Shown here: positions 56,884 to 64,000 of the stretch, piece after piece
Numbering within the stretch: position 1 is the first letter of the stretch
Layout of the letters: each line of letters begins with the position of its first letter
NCBI GenBank assembly: GCA_963773665.1
Contig: CAVZBZ010000002.1
Location: forward strand, 1 to 64,000
DNA from: DATJLY01 sp963773665
GTDB lineage: Bacteria > Pseudomonadota > Alphaproteobacteria > ATCC43930 > CGMCC-115725
Length of the DNA: 64,000 nt
Reading direction: 5' to 3'
Position numbers and translations under genes: made by a program
The notes under the pieces: generated by a model
What the model was told of the DNA's origin: nothing
The model's database searches: none
Seen by the model: only the letters and a program-made list of their open reading frames with translations

Positions 56884-58548
56884 ATGGCTCGTACGCCGTT
56901 GATGCATGCCTTGCAGCAGCTCGCCGCTTACCACATGGCGGCGGAGAAGCTTAGCTGGCCGGTGGAAGCGGTCGAGGAGCGGCGACGCAGCGCCGACCAG
57001 TTGCGCCGCTCACGTCGCCCAACGCGTCGCGAGCTCCTGGCGGGTGCTGCCGCTGGCGCTGCCACGCTCACCCTATCCGGCATTGCGCGCAGCCGGACCG
57101 AGCCGAGAATAGCGATCATCGGCGGTGGGATTGCCGGTCTCACCTGCGCGCTACAGCTGCGCCAATACGGCATCGGCTGCACCCTTTATGAAGCTTCCAA
57201 CCAAATCGGCGGGCGCATGCATTCCAACTACGCCTCATGGGAAAACCACCAAGGGACCGAGTGGTGCGGCGAACTGATCGACAGCTCCCATAAGACGATC
57301 CGAGCGCTGGCCAAGCTCTTTGCACTTCCACTCGACGACGTGGTGCGGGCACAACCAAGCGGCACGACCGACACCTTTTATTTTTTTGGCAAATATTATC
57401 TGGGATCCCAAGCGAATAAGGACTTCAAGCCGATCTACCGAAAGTTGAGCAGCGATCTGAAGGCCGCCGGCGATCAGACCGTGTACAATCAGAGCACACC
57501 GGCCGGCGTCGCGCTGGACAACACCACCGTCTATGACTGGATCGCGTCGCGCGTCCCCGGCGGACACGATTCGCCGATGGGGGCCCTGCTGGACACCGCC
57601 TGCAACGTTGAGTATGGGGCCGAAACGACTGACCAGAGTTCGCTGAACCTTGTCTATCTCCTCGGCGATCAACCGGATGCGAACCGATTTGAGATTTTCG
57701 CCTCTGACGAGCGCTACCACATCCGCGGCGGCAATGACCGGCTCCCTTTGGCGATTGCGGCGCGTCTCGGCGTCGATTCGACGATCCGATATGGCATGCG
57801 CATGGAGAGGATCGCTCTCAATCCCGACCGGACCTACACCCTTTTCTTCGACCGGAGCGGCGGGCAACGAGCCGATGTGGCGGCCGATATCGTCTGCCTG
57901 GCGCTGCCGTTTGCCGTGCTCCGAGCGCTCGATTACGACGATGCCGGTTTCGATCCATTGAAGAACACGGCGATCCAACAGCTTGGCCGGGGCCGCAACG
58001 GCAAGCTCCAGCTCCAGTTTGCCAGCCGCTATTGGAACATGGCCGGCCCTTGGGGCCGCAGCGACGGCGCTTCCTATGCCGATACAGGCTATCAGAGCAC
58101 CTGGGAGGTGACCCGCGCGCAACCCGGCATGACCGGGGTACTGGTCAACTATACCGGTGGCGACATCGCCGGTGTGCTCGCCACCGAGGACCCCAACAGG
58201 GCGCCTTACGCCGTGTCGCCCGATCCCGTGGTCGTTGCCGACGCACAACGCTTCTTGGCCAAGCTCGAACCCGTCTTTCCCGGGATCGGCAGTAGGTGGA
58301 ATGGCAAGGCCACGATCTCATTGCCGCAGCTCGACCCTAATCTGCGGTTGTCCTACTCCTACTGGCGGACGGGGCAATCACACAGCTTTGCCGGATATGA
58401 GCGTCGCCGCCAGGGCAATGTCTTCTTTGCCGGCGAACACACCTCGGTCGACTATCAAGGTTACATGGAGGGTGCGGCTACCGAAGGAATCCGCGCCGGC
58501 GGTGAGATCCTGACTTCGCTCGGGATCAAGAACAAGCCGATTGCCTGA
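56884..58548 (+). CDS. Tat-exported flavin amine oxidase-like protein
   Basis: I chose ATG 56884 (MARTPLMHALQQLAAYHMAA); ATG 56848 is in frame. A twin-arginine signal, RRPTRRELLAGAAAGAATL, occurs near residue 50, unusually far in. It is followed by RIAIIGGGIAGLTCALQLR (FAD-binding GxGxxG) and IGGRMHSNY. The C-terminal NVFFAGEHTSVDYQGYMEGA is the second FAD motif of monoamine-oxidase-type enzymes. The product has about 554 residues and is intact. It would oxidise an amine or amino acid in the periplasm; the substrate is unknown. It is the first clearly intact chromosome-like gene after the scar region. Confidence 0.82.
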   Translation: MARTPLMHALQQLAAYHMAAEKLSWPVEAVEERRRSADQLRRSRRPTRRELLAGAAAGAATLTLSGIARSRTEPRIAIIGGGIAGLTCALQLRQYGIGCTLYEASNQIGGRMHSNYASWENHQGTEWCGELIDSSHKTIRALAKLFALPLDDVVRAQPSGTTDTFYFFGKYYLGSQANKDFKPIYRKLSSDLKAAGDQTVYNQSTPAGVALDNTTVYDWIASRVPGGHDSPMGALLDTACNVEYGAETTDQSSLNLVYLLGDQPDANRFEIFASDERYHIRGGNDRLPLAIAARLGVDSTIRYGMRMERIALNPDRTYTLFFDRSGGQRADVAADIVCLALPFAVLRALDYDDAGFDPLKNTAIQQLGRGRNGKLQLQFASRYWNMAGPWGRSDGASYADTGYQSTWEVTRAQPGMTGVLVNYTGGDIAGVLATEDPNRAPYAVSPDPVVVADAQRFLAKLEPVFPGIGSRWNGKATISLPQLDPNLRLSYSYWRTGQSHSFAGYERRRQGNVFFAGEHTSVDYQGYMEGAATEGIRAGGEILTSLGIKNKPIA

Positions 58549-58597
58549 GCCGCTAGTCCATCCATACCCCCCGCGTTCGAGCCGCCGCCTGGCTGGC

Positions 58598-59446
58598 TCA
58601 GCGCGGCATCATTATCCAGATCTGGATGATGAGCAGTATGATAATTATCCCATATCCGTAGATGGAATTGACGCGGTCCACCCGGGCCAGAGTCATGTCA
58701 ATCAAACGCGTGTTGGAAACTTCATAATGGTCCAACGCGAACTGGACCGGGTCCTCCAGCATTTCCACTCGATCGTAAAGGGACACGGCGGAGACGAGCT
58801 CAGCGAAAAGCCGCTTGGAAGGATCGGCGAGCGCGGGATCCAGTTGCTCGATGCTTCTACTGACGCGCAGCCACGCCATCTTCATGCGCGTCGCAACCTC
58901 CGTCATCTCATTGACGTGCCGTTGCCTTTTCTGATCGCGCATCGTCAGCGCGTGAGTCAAAGCAGTGTCTGCCTCAATCGAAGCCCACATCGACTTCATA
59001 GTCGCTTCCAACGCGTACGCCTCTCTTTGCGCGACGCTGAATCGGAGGATCGCGTCGAGCGCAAAGTGAATGTCGCTCTGGTTTGCATAGATCACAGCCC
59101 GATGTTCACCCCACACCGCCCGCAAGGTGCGAACGTCCGCTCGCACGTTCACCTCTTTAGCTCTTGCCTCTACGCCAGCGCCGCGCACCCATTCGTCAAC
59201 GTCGCGTTCAATCGTCGCCGGCGTGTTGGCGCCCTGCGGCATCCAAACCACTGTCAACGCGCCGGCAGTCTGTGGGCCGCCCTGTGCAAGCGCGTCCGAC
59301 GGCGCCAAAGGGGTCAACAGGGCCGTGACGTTCCGAGGCTCCGCGATCTCGATCGTCTCAACTCCATCCGGCAGGGCCTTTGAGCCTTCCGCGAACTCGA
59401 CCCGCCACGCCCGAGGCGCAATCACGGTCTCCAACTCCAACACCAT
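58598..59446 (-). CDS. Hypothetical protein with C-terminal membrane anchor
   Basis: ATG 59446 opens MVLELETVIAPRAWRVEFAE. The 282-residue protein has an alpha/beta N-terminal half, a helical middle (DIHFALDAILRFSVAQREAY and YDRVEMLEDPVQFALDHYEV) and one terminal hydrophobic helix (YGYGIIIILLIIQIWIMM), so it is probably tail-anchored. The layout recalls DUF155/RMD1-type proteins, but I am not sure. It is 101 bases downstream of the FAD-methyltransferase gene on the same strand. It is intact. Confidence 0.55.
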   Translation of the reverse strand: MVLELETVIAPRAWRVEFAEGSKALPDGVETIEIAEPRNVTALLTPLAPSDALAQGGPQTAGALTVVWMPQGANTPATIERDVDEWVRGAGVEARAKEVNVRADVRTLRAVWGEHRAVIYANQSDIHFALDAILRFSVAQREAYALEATMKSMWASIEADTALTHALTMRDQKRQRHVNEMTEVATRMKMAWLRVSRSIEQLDPALADPSKRLFAELVSAVSLYDRVEMLEDPVQFALDHYEVSNTRLIDMTLARVDRVNSIYGYGIIIILLIIQIWIMMPR

Positions 59447-59547
59447 GATTATCGTCCCTTATTCGATTTCGTGCTCTAGATATCCGCTTAGTTCTCCCCG
59501 ATCAGCGCCGACAAGGCCCTGATTATTCGCCTCTGCAACGTCGTCCA

Positions 59548-61731
59548 CTATGATGACTGCGCCCCAATTGCTTTCGCAATCTGGATATCCGCTGAGACAT
59601 CGCCGATCAGCCCAGCCGAGACGAGATCCTGTTCGTTCGGCCTCGCATCTGCTGCGGGCGCCTCCTTGAGGCTGGGCGAACCCGGCTTCGACGCCCGTTC
59701 GTAGACGCAATAAAGAAGGCTCTCTGAATCTTCATACCACGGGCCGGGTCCAACGCCCAAGGCCTCCGCTTTCTCCCACGCTTCACCGAGGCGCGAGGGA
59801 TGGAACAGCGCGTGCACGAATCCCGCCGCATAGAATTTTTCCGCCCAGTCCCAGCGCGAGCAAAGGACCTGCACATCCTCGAGCAAGTTGAACCGTTCGA
59901 TCAGCTCAATCGCGAGGTCCGTCGTCACGGATCCGAGAAGCACGCCATGCTTCGTCACGCGATAAAGTTCCGCGATCGCGTTCTCCGCGTTGTTTCGCGC
60001 CGTTCGGTAAAGCCCCGTCTCAATTACGGCGTCGAATTGTTCGTCCTCAAAGGGCAACTGCGCGAAATCGCAACAAAGGTTGTGCTTCGTCAACTCGGCC
60101 GGGGTGGCAAAATTCGCCTCGCGACTGCACTCGACGCCCGTGGCATCGAAGCCGAGCGCCCTCAGCGCGGCGACCATATGTCCGGCGCCGGAGCCGACAT
60201 GAAGAACCTTGGCGCCCCGTTCGAGCCCCCACGCAACTTGCAAGATGCCCGTAACACATTGCACGGACATCAGGTCTTCAACATGATCCAGTGCTTCATT
60301 AAGGGCGCCGCCGCGCGACTCGGCACCGATGGTCTCTTCCTGCGGCCTTGCGCGGCGTCGTCTGAGAACGTCAGCGAGTATGATGTCGCTGGCCACCTCG
60401 GCAGAGTCCAACACCCCGTTGAGCGTCGCGTCGAACAAGTAGTCGCCGACCATCACAAGGCCCGGCGCGTGAATGGGATCCGGACGATGGTTTATTCCGC
60501 GCGGGCGTATAGGCATGCCGCCGGGAATCGCGCTGACCGACCCCACCCACCGATGGATCCGGCGGTCCAACACCAGCTCCTTGCCGTGCGCGAGTTCCGG
60601 GGGCAAGGCGTCCAGGCACATGTGCTCTATGAGTTCGTCGGAATCATTCGTCAGCTCCAGAGCCGCGTTTCCGGCAATTAGGAAGGCCAGGAGCCCGTAT
60701 TTGCTGTAGTCGAAACGCGTGCCTTCGTCATAGACGCAGCACCCGTCGAACGCGTCGAGCATCCACCAGTCCGTCGAAATTTTATCGCGCCAGAATGGAC
60801 GTTGGAACAAGAAAGTCGCGCGAAGATAGGCCCCCGGGCGGTCGAAGTAGCCGACGTGCTTTTCCATCGCGAACTCAAGAGCCTCCGACCGCCAATGGAC
60901 GGTCGAAAGCGCTCTCAACTCCAAGGCGGCGACAACGTAGTCCGCGGTCACCCGCTCCTCGATGCCGTTCACCTGCACTTCGAGCCGGTACGTACCGTCG
61001 GCAAGCGGCTCGACCGCAGTCACATGCGCATTCAAGCGAATCTGGGCGTCGAGCTCCTCGGCGAGGCGGGTTGCGATCTGTTCGTTGCCGCCCACCACGG
61101 AGCAGAGGTCCATGTAGCCGTCGACGTCCATCAGGACGTTTTTGAGGATGGTGAGCCCGTTCGTCTGATGTGGCGCCGCGGCGACATCGCTGTGCGCCAT
61201 CGCTCGGATGTAACGACGCGCGACGTCGTCTGTGAATTCTCGTTCAAGCAAGTCGTCGCCCCGCACTCTCGACCATGGATGAGCATTGTCCTCTTCCGCG
61301 ACCGAGAAGTAGTAGGCTTCGGGACTGAGCAGATCCGCACACCGCTTGCGAAACGACACCGCTTCGTCGCGGGCCCGCTCTCCAAAGAACTTCGCGAGAT
61401 CGTCGGTCTCCAGAACGATCTTGCCATCGAGCACGCAGGGGCCGCCTCGGATATACTTGAGCGGCAGGCCCAGCTCCTTGACGATGAGCTCATGCAGAGG
61501 GTCGGGGCCTAAACGAGAATAGTCGTAAATTTCCGCCACCCCGGCCTCATAGGGTCCCACGCCCGCAAACTGGCCCGTCTCGATCTGCCCTCCGAGGCGG
61601 CCGCTCGCCTCGAACACGGTGATTTCGCAACTTAACCCTGCTTTGCCAGCCAAGTGCCAAGCCGTGAATAGTCCCCCCGGCCCGCCTCCGATAATCGCAA
61701 TCTTGAACGGCTTTGAATCAGCGGCGTTCAT
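59548..61731 (-). CDS. FAD oxidoreductase fused to SAM-dependent methyltransferase
   Basis: I chose ATG 61731 (MNAADSKPFKIAIIGGGPGG), because sequence upstream is not protein-like. Residues 1-480 are an amine-oxidase-type flavoprotein: IAIIGGGPGGLFTAWHLAG, SGRLGGQIETG, and the second FAD motif LVMVGDYLFDATLNGVLDSA. Residues about 510-700 are a class I methyltransferase: VLHVGSGAGHMVAALRALGF (motif I) and CCDFAQLPFEDEQFDAV. Total about 727 residues, intact. Coupling an oxidase with a methyltransferase suggests a two-step modification of one small molecule; the substrate is unknown. Confidence 0.8.
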   Translation of the reverse strand: MNAADSKPFKIAIIGGGPGGLFTAWHLAGKAGLSCEITVFEASGRLGGQIETGQFAGVGPYEAGVAEIYDYSRLGPDPLHELIVKELGLPLKYIRGGPCVLDGKIVLETDDLAKFFGERARDEAVSFRKRCADLLSPEAYYFSVAEEDNAHPWSRVRGDDLLEREFTDDVARRYIRAMAHSDVAAAPHQTNGLTILKNVLMDVDGYMDLCSVVGGNEQIATRLAEELDAQIRLNAHVTAVEPLADGTYRLEVQVNGIEERVTADYVVAALELRALSTVHWRSEALEFAMEKHVGYFDRPGAYLRATFLFQRPFWRDKISTDWWMLDAFDGCCVYDEGTRFDYSKYGLLAFLIAGNAALELTNDSDELIEHMCLDALPPELAHGKELVLDRRIHRWVGSVSAIPGGMPIRPRGINHRPDPIHAPGLVMVGDYLFDATLNGVLDSAEVASDIILADVLRRRRARPQEETIGAESRGGALNEALDHVEDLMSVQCVTGILQVAWGLERGAKVLHVGSGAGHMVAALRALGFDATGVECSREANFATPAELTKHNLCCDFAQLPFEDEQFDAVIETGLYRTARNNAENAIAELYRVTKHGVLLGSVTTDLAIELIERFNLLEDVQVLCSRWDWAEKFYAAGFVHALFHPSRLGEAWEKAEALGVGPGPWYEDSESLLYCVYERASKPGSPSLKEAPAADARPNEQDLVSAGLIGDVSADIQIAKAIGAQSS

Positions 61732-61813
61732 TACCAGATTGCTCACGAATTCTGTTGTCCATGTTCGCTTCTGACCCTTCCACGCGGCGCTCCGTCTGCA
61801 CCCTGACTCCCAT

Positions 61814-62677
61814 TTACGGTTTGACGCCTTGCACCGGGGCGACAGTCCACTCGACGAACTGAACTGGCTCATCGCCGCTGTTTGCCAGGACAATCTGTTT
61901 TTCGGCGCTCGCCGGCGCCCATTCCATCATGTCGAATGCCGCCAGAACTTTCGGCGCGGCGGCGTTAGAACTTTCCGGAATCGAGCTTAAGATCAGCTGC
62001 CCATTTTCGACCATCCGCAAGGTGGGGTAGTGATCCATCGTAACGATCCGGGTGCCTGGCGGCATGGTGACGTTCCGGATGACGACCGTCATTGCCCCTG
62101 CCTTGAGGATCTCCTTTTCGACCTCGCCAAATTGCGCTGAAGCGACCCGCGCCGCTTTGGCGAGCCCATTCACCTTGAGGTAACGGTCGGCGTCATCCTC
62201 CATGCCCTCTTCCCAAGGGCCACCGACGGCCAATCCGGCGAAAACATACGGCTGAGATCCCCGATTCTCCGTGCGTGAGCCGGGTAGGATGGCATAATTG
62301 CAAACCTCAACATCGCCGGCTTCCGCGACACGTTCCGAGCGCGCGGCTTGGCGTCCGCCTGCGCTGAGGGACTCGCACATTGGAGTAGGGCCTCCGGTGA
62401 CAACGGCCGAACCGTCGAGGGTCATTTCGACATACGCCCATTTCGCGGCGCTGGCGGACTCCTCCACGGCCTTCCCTGGCGGCAGGGAATACCACTCCGC
62501 CCAAATCTCGCCGCCAGGGGACATGCCCTTGGTCGAGATCGCGGCGGAACCGCTAACCGAAATGATGATACCGGGCGATGTCGCAGGGGGCTGAGCCAAC
62601 GACACTGGCGGAAAGGCAACCGTCGCGCCGGCTGCAATCGCAACCGCGGCTACCGCAACCAAGAGATAATCTTTCAT
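61814..62677 (-). CDS. Exported hypothetical protein
   Basis: ATG 62677 has AGGAGA eight bases upstream. The signal peptide is MKDYLLVAVAAVAIAAGATV with cleavage probably after SLA near residue 30. The mature part (about 258 residues) is beta-rich and repeats cupin-like short strands (EIWAEWYSLPPGKAVEE, MTVVIRNVTMPPGTRIV, QIVLANSGDEPVQFVEWTV). A double cupin-like fold is possible. It is 82 bases upstream of the FAD-methyltransferase gene on the same strand, so the periplasmic protein and the enzyme may be co-expressed. It is intact. Confidence 0.6.
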   Translation of the reverse strand: MKDYLLVAVAAVAIAAGATVAFPPVSLAQPPATSPGIIISVSGSAAISTKGMSPGGEIWAEWYSLPPGKAVEESASAAKWAYVEMTLDGSAVVTGGPTPMCESLSAGGRQAARSERVAEAGDVEVCNYAILPGSRTENRGSQPYVFAGLAVGGPWEEGMEDDADRYLKVNGLAKAARVASAQFGEVEKEILKAGAMTVVIRNVTMPPGTRIVTMDHYPTLRMVENGQLILSSIPESSNAAAPKVLAAFDMMEWAPASAEKQIVLANSGDEPVQFVEWTVAPVQGVKP

Positions 62678-62761
62678 CGAAGTCTCCTCACTCTTCCGCC
62701 GGTCACGCTGCGACGCCCCGCTCGCAAAAAGCGAGCCGTCCATGCACTCCCTATAACGCAT

Positions 62762-63314
62762 GACCCAAACTCGCGTTTTGATATAGATCAGTCCAGCACA
62801 TTGCGCGTGATGTGCACCTTATGCCGATGTCGGCATAGGGGCTACACCATTGGCTGCGCCCTGACCGATGCCGAGCGCGAGCGCGATCAGTGCCAGGATG
62901 GCCGTCGTCATAGCGATAGCCCTAGCCCGCCGCGTTCCCGCCGTGATCAGGCGAGCCGGCGCGCCGCCAGCGTCCGCCGGCGACAAATTCGGAATTGTAG
63001 AAGATCGACACCTCGGTGGTGATGCCGACGAGAGGAGTCACGCAAGCCGAGGGAGCACAGTTGATCATCGATATCGGGCAGGAGCGGGGCGCCGACGGAT
63101 CGTCGTCTACAAGTGCGCGACGTCGCTCGCCTCACCCCGTCGCGCGGCATGAGGCGAAGCCCCCTGGCCCTTTCCACGGCGCGAATTTGCGCGTTCAAGG
63201 GCGGGATGGCCTTGATCTGCCTCAATCGCGGGCCGGCTCCGGTAATTGGCGGCTGCGTCGGCGGCATCCGCCGCCAGATCGAGGACGGCGTCAACGGCTT
63301 CCTTGAGCATCGCT
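62762..63314. other. Intergenic stretch with a palindrome; no confident gene
   Basis: TATGCCGA-TG-TCGGCATA (62820-62837) is a perfect 8-bp palindrome, a plausible operator upstream of the minus-strand exported-protein gene. A 30-residue hydrophobic minus-strand ORF (62911-62819, MTTAILALIALALGIG) could be a small membrane peptide but lacks support. A minus-strand run around 63115-62950 (CVTPLVGITTEVSIFYNSEF) looks like a gene fragment I cannot name. Nothing else is evident. Confidence 0.4.
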
Positions 63315-64000
63315 CTAGAAGATGAGCCCCGTCTCGAACAGGACACGCACTTGCGAGGTGTCGGTGCCGGCTTTGCCGAAGGCGGAGCCCGGGGTTGCGC
63401 TGCCGAGCCCGACATAGGAGAATTCAGTGCGGGCGAAGAAAATCTTGTACTGATAGCTCGGGGTCAGCGTGATCGACCAGTTATTGGCGCCGGGGCCCCC
63501 GGTCAGGAGTTCCGGCGCGCCGTCGGCGAGGCTGCCCGTGGAGCTGATGTACTCGCCGCGCGCCCCGAGCTTCCAATTGTCATTGAACGAATAGGCGACG
63601 TTGACCGCGAAGCCAACGGTCGAGGCGTCTTGCGTGAAGCCCGCTGACTTCAAAGCGCTGTTGTCTGGTACGTAGGTGTACTGGAAATAGGGGGCGAGCG
63701 TCCACGGCCCCCAGGTGCCGTCGTAGATCAAGTCATAGATCTCGCTGTTGTTCTGCTCGATCGGCGTTCCGAAGGTGTCGAGGCGGCTCGAGCCGAAATT
63801 GCCGCCTGCGGTGAAAGTCAGCGAGTTGTTGCTGTTGATCGTGTAGGTCGCCGAGCCCGTCAGCCAGTCGAAATTGCCCGAAAAGAACCCGTCGTTAAGG
63901 GACAGCGACAAGTCAACGGGCCCGATCTCGTAATTTACCTGGATGCCCTGGTTGACGGTGTTCTCCTGGCGCCATAACAGGCCACGCTCGATATTGACGT
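63315..64000 (-). CDS. Outer-membrane beta-barrel porin, C-terminal part (runs off window)
   Basis: The minus-strand frame is open from the window end to the stop at 63315. It encodes amphipathic beta strands such as WLTGSATYTINSNNSLTFTA, WTLAPYFQYTYVPDN and ITLTPSYQYKIFFARTEFSY, and ends VRVLFETGLIF with the terminal Phe needed for barrel assembly. The pattern, including LRREN/VNQGIQVNYEIGP-like repeats upstream, resembles the beta-barrel porin-2 family of alphaproteobacteria. The start lies beyond base 64000. It would sit in the outer membrane as a channel; its substrate is not evident. Confidence 0.75.
   Translation of the reverse strand, partial: VNIERGLLWRQENTVNQGIQVNYEIGPVDLSLSLNDGFFSGNFDWLTGSATYTINSNNSLTFTAGGNFGSSRLDTFGTPIEQNNSEIYDLIYDGTWGPWTLAPYFQYTYVPDNSALKSAGFTQDASTVGFAVNVAYSFNDNWKLGARGEYISSTGSLADGAPELLTGGPGANNWSITLTPSYQYKIFFARTEFSYVGLGSATPGSAFGKAGTDTSQVRVLFETGLIF

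Noticed and set aside
59800..61512. Plus-strand ORFs opposite the FAD-methyltransferase fusion
   Set aside because: No recognisable motifs, no ribosome sites; the minus strand carries both FAD and SAM motifs.
62867..63294. Arg/Ala-rich ORFs on both strands before the porin
   Set aside because: Composition is typical of non-coding GC-rich DNA and no start signals or family motifs support them.
1..64000. CRISPR array
   Set aside because: I looked for regularly spaced 25-40-bp repeats and saw none; the repeats found are pairs or short operator-like motifs.

Overview
The window reads as a mobile-element and defence region from a GC-rich alphaproteobacterium, probably of the Hyphomicrobiales. 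That placement is low-confidence and rests on high GC, the style of the mobilisation genes, an outer-membrane porin of beta-barrel type 2 and a tRNA-Pro(CGG) fragment. No rRNA or species marker is present.

Layout. 1-0.95 kb: a broken integrase tail, a frameshifted DUF1444-like gene and the 3' half of a tRNA-Pro, which is an integration-site scar. 1.15-6.03 kb (minus): one very large gene with an N-terminal nuclease-like domain, a NACHT/STAND NTPase and helical repeats, broken by many frameshifts. 6.0-21.5 kb: the backbone of an integrative mobilisable element, with ArdC antirestriction, DUF2958, DUF4407, a pepsin-like protease, a soluble TraG/VirD4 coupling protein, a SprT-like metalloprotein, a hairpin-rich oriT candidate, a MobC-like accessory protein and a MOBP-type relaxase. 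No type IV secretion genes are seen, so the element would need a helper. 21.5-32.6 kb: a six-gene operon (HTH, SNF2 helicase, type III Mod, HEPN protein, type III Res, zinc-hook ATPase). 32.7-36.3 kb (minus): a Fic protein directly coupled to an Mrr-nSTAND3 NTPase. 36.5-39.2 kb: a translationally coupled run with a PIN-domain protein and a zinc-ribbon protein. 39.3-43.35 kb: a cassette (HNH protein, unknown, HTH-HEPN fusion, unknown) bracketed by a 105-bp direct repeat. 43.4-46.5 kb: backbone again, with a large ParB-like protein and small genes. 46.7-52.8 kb: two secreted proteins, the second an Rhs polymorphic toxin with an ADP-ribosyltransferase-like tip and a probable immunity gene. 52.8-56.65 kb: nested insertions (IS256-family inside IS481-family inside a chimeric nitroreductase/serine-recombinase fragment) and a cluster of truncated genes. 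56.9-64 kb: intact, chromosome-like genes (two FAD oxidoreductases, one fused to a methyltransferase, two exported or membrane-anchored proteins, a porin running off the end).

How the parts fit. ArdC, ParB-like and DUF2958 genes, all on the plus strand behind long structured leaders, look like early-transfer (leading-region) genes. The minus-strand backbone genes share a direct-repeat motif (CCTCGCG-N4-CCTCGCG) just upstream. Between the two backbone halves lies about 22 kb of stacked defence or toxin cargo.

A caution applies to the whole left four-fifths. About nineteen genes carry single-base frameshifts, usually a one-base insertion outside homopolymers, while other long genes between them and everything right of 52.4 kb are intact. 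I annotate broken genes as pseudogenes over their full span. Either the element is decaying gene by gene or the sequence has clustered indel errors; reads would decide.
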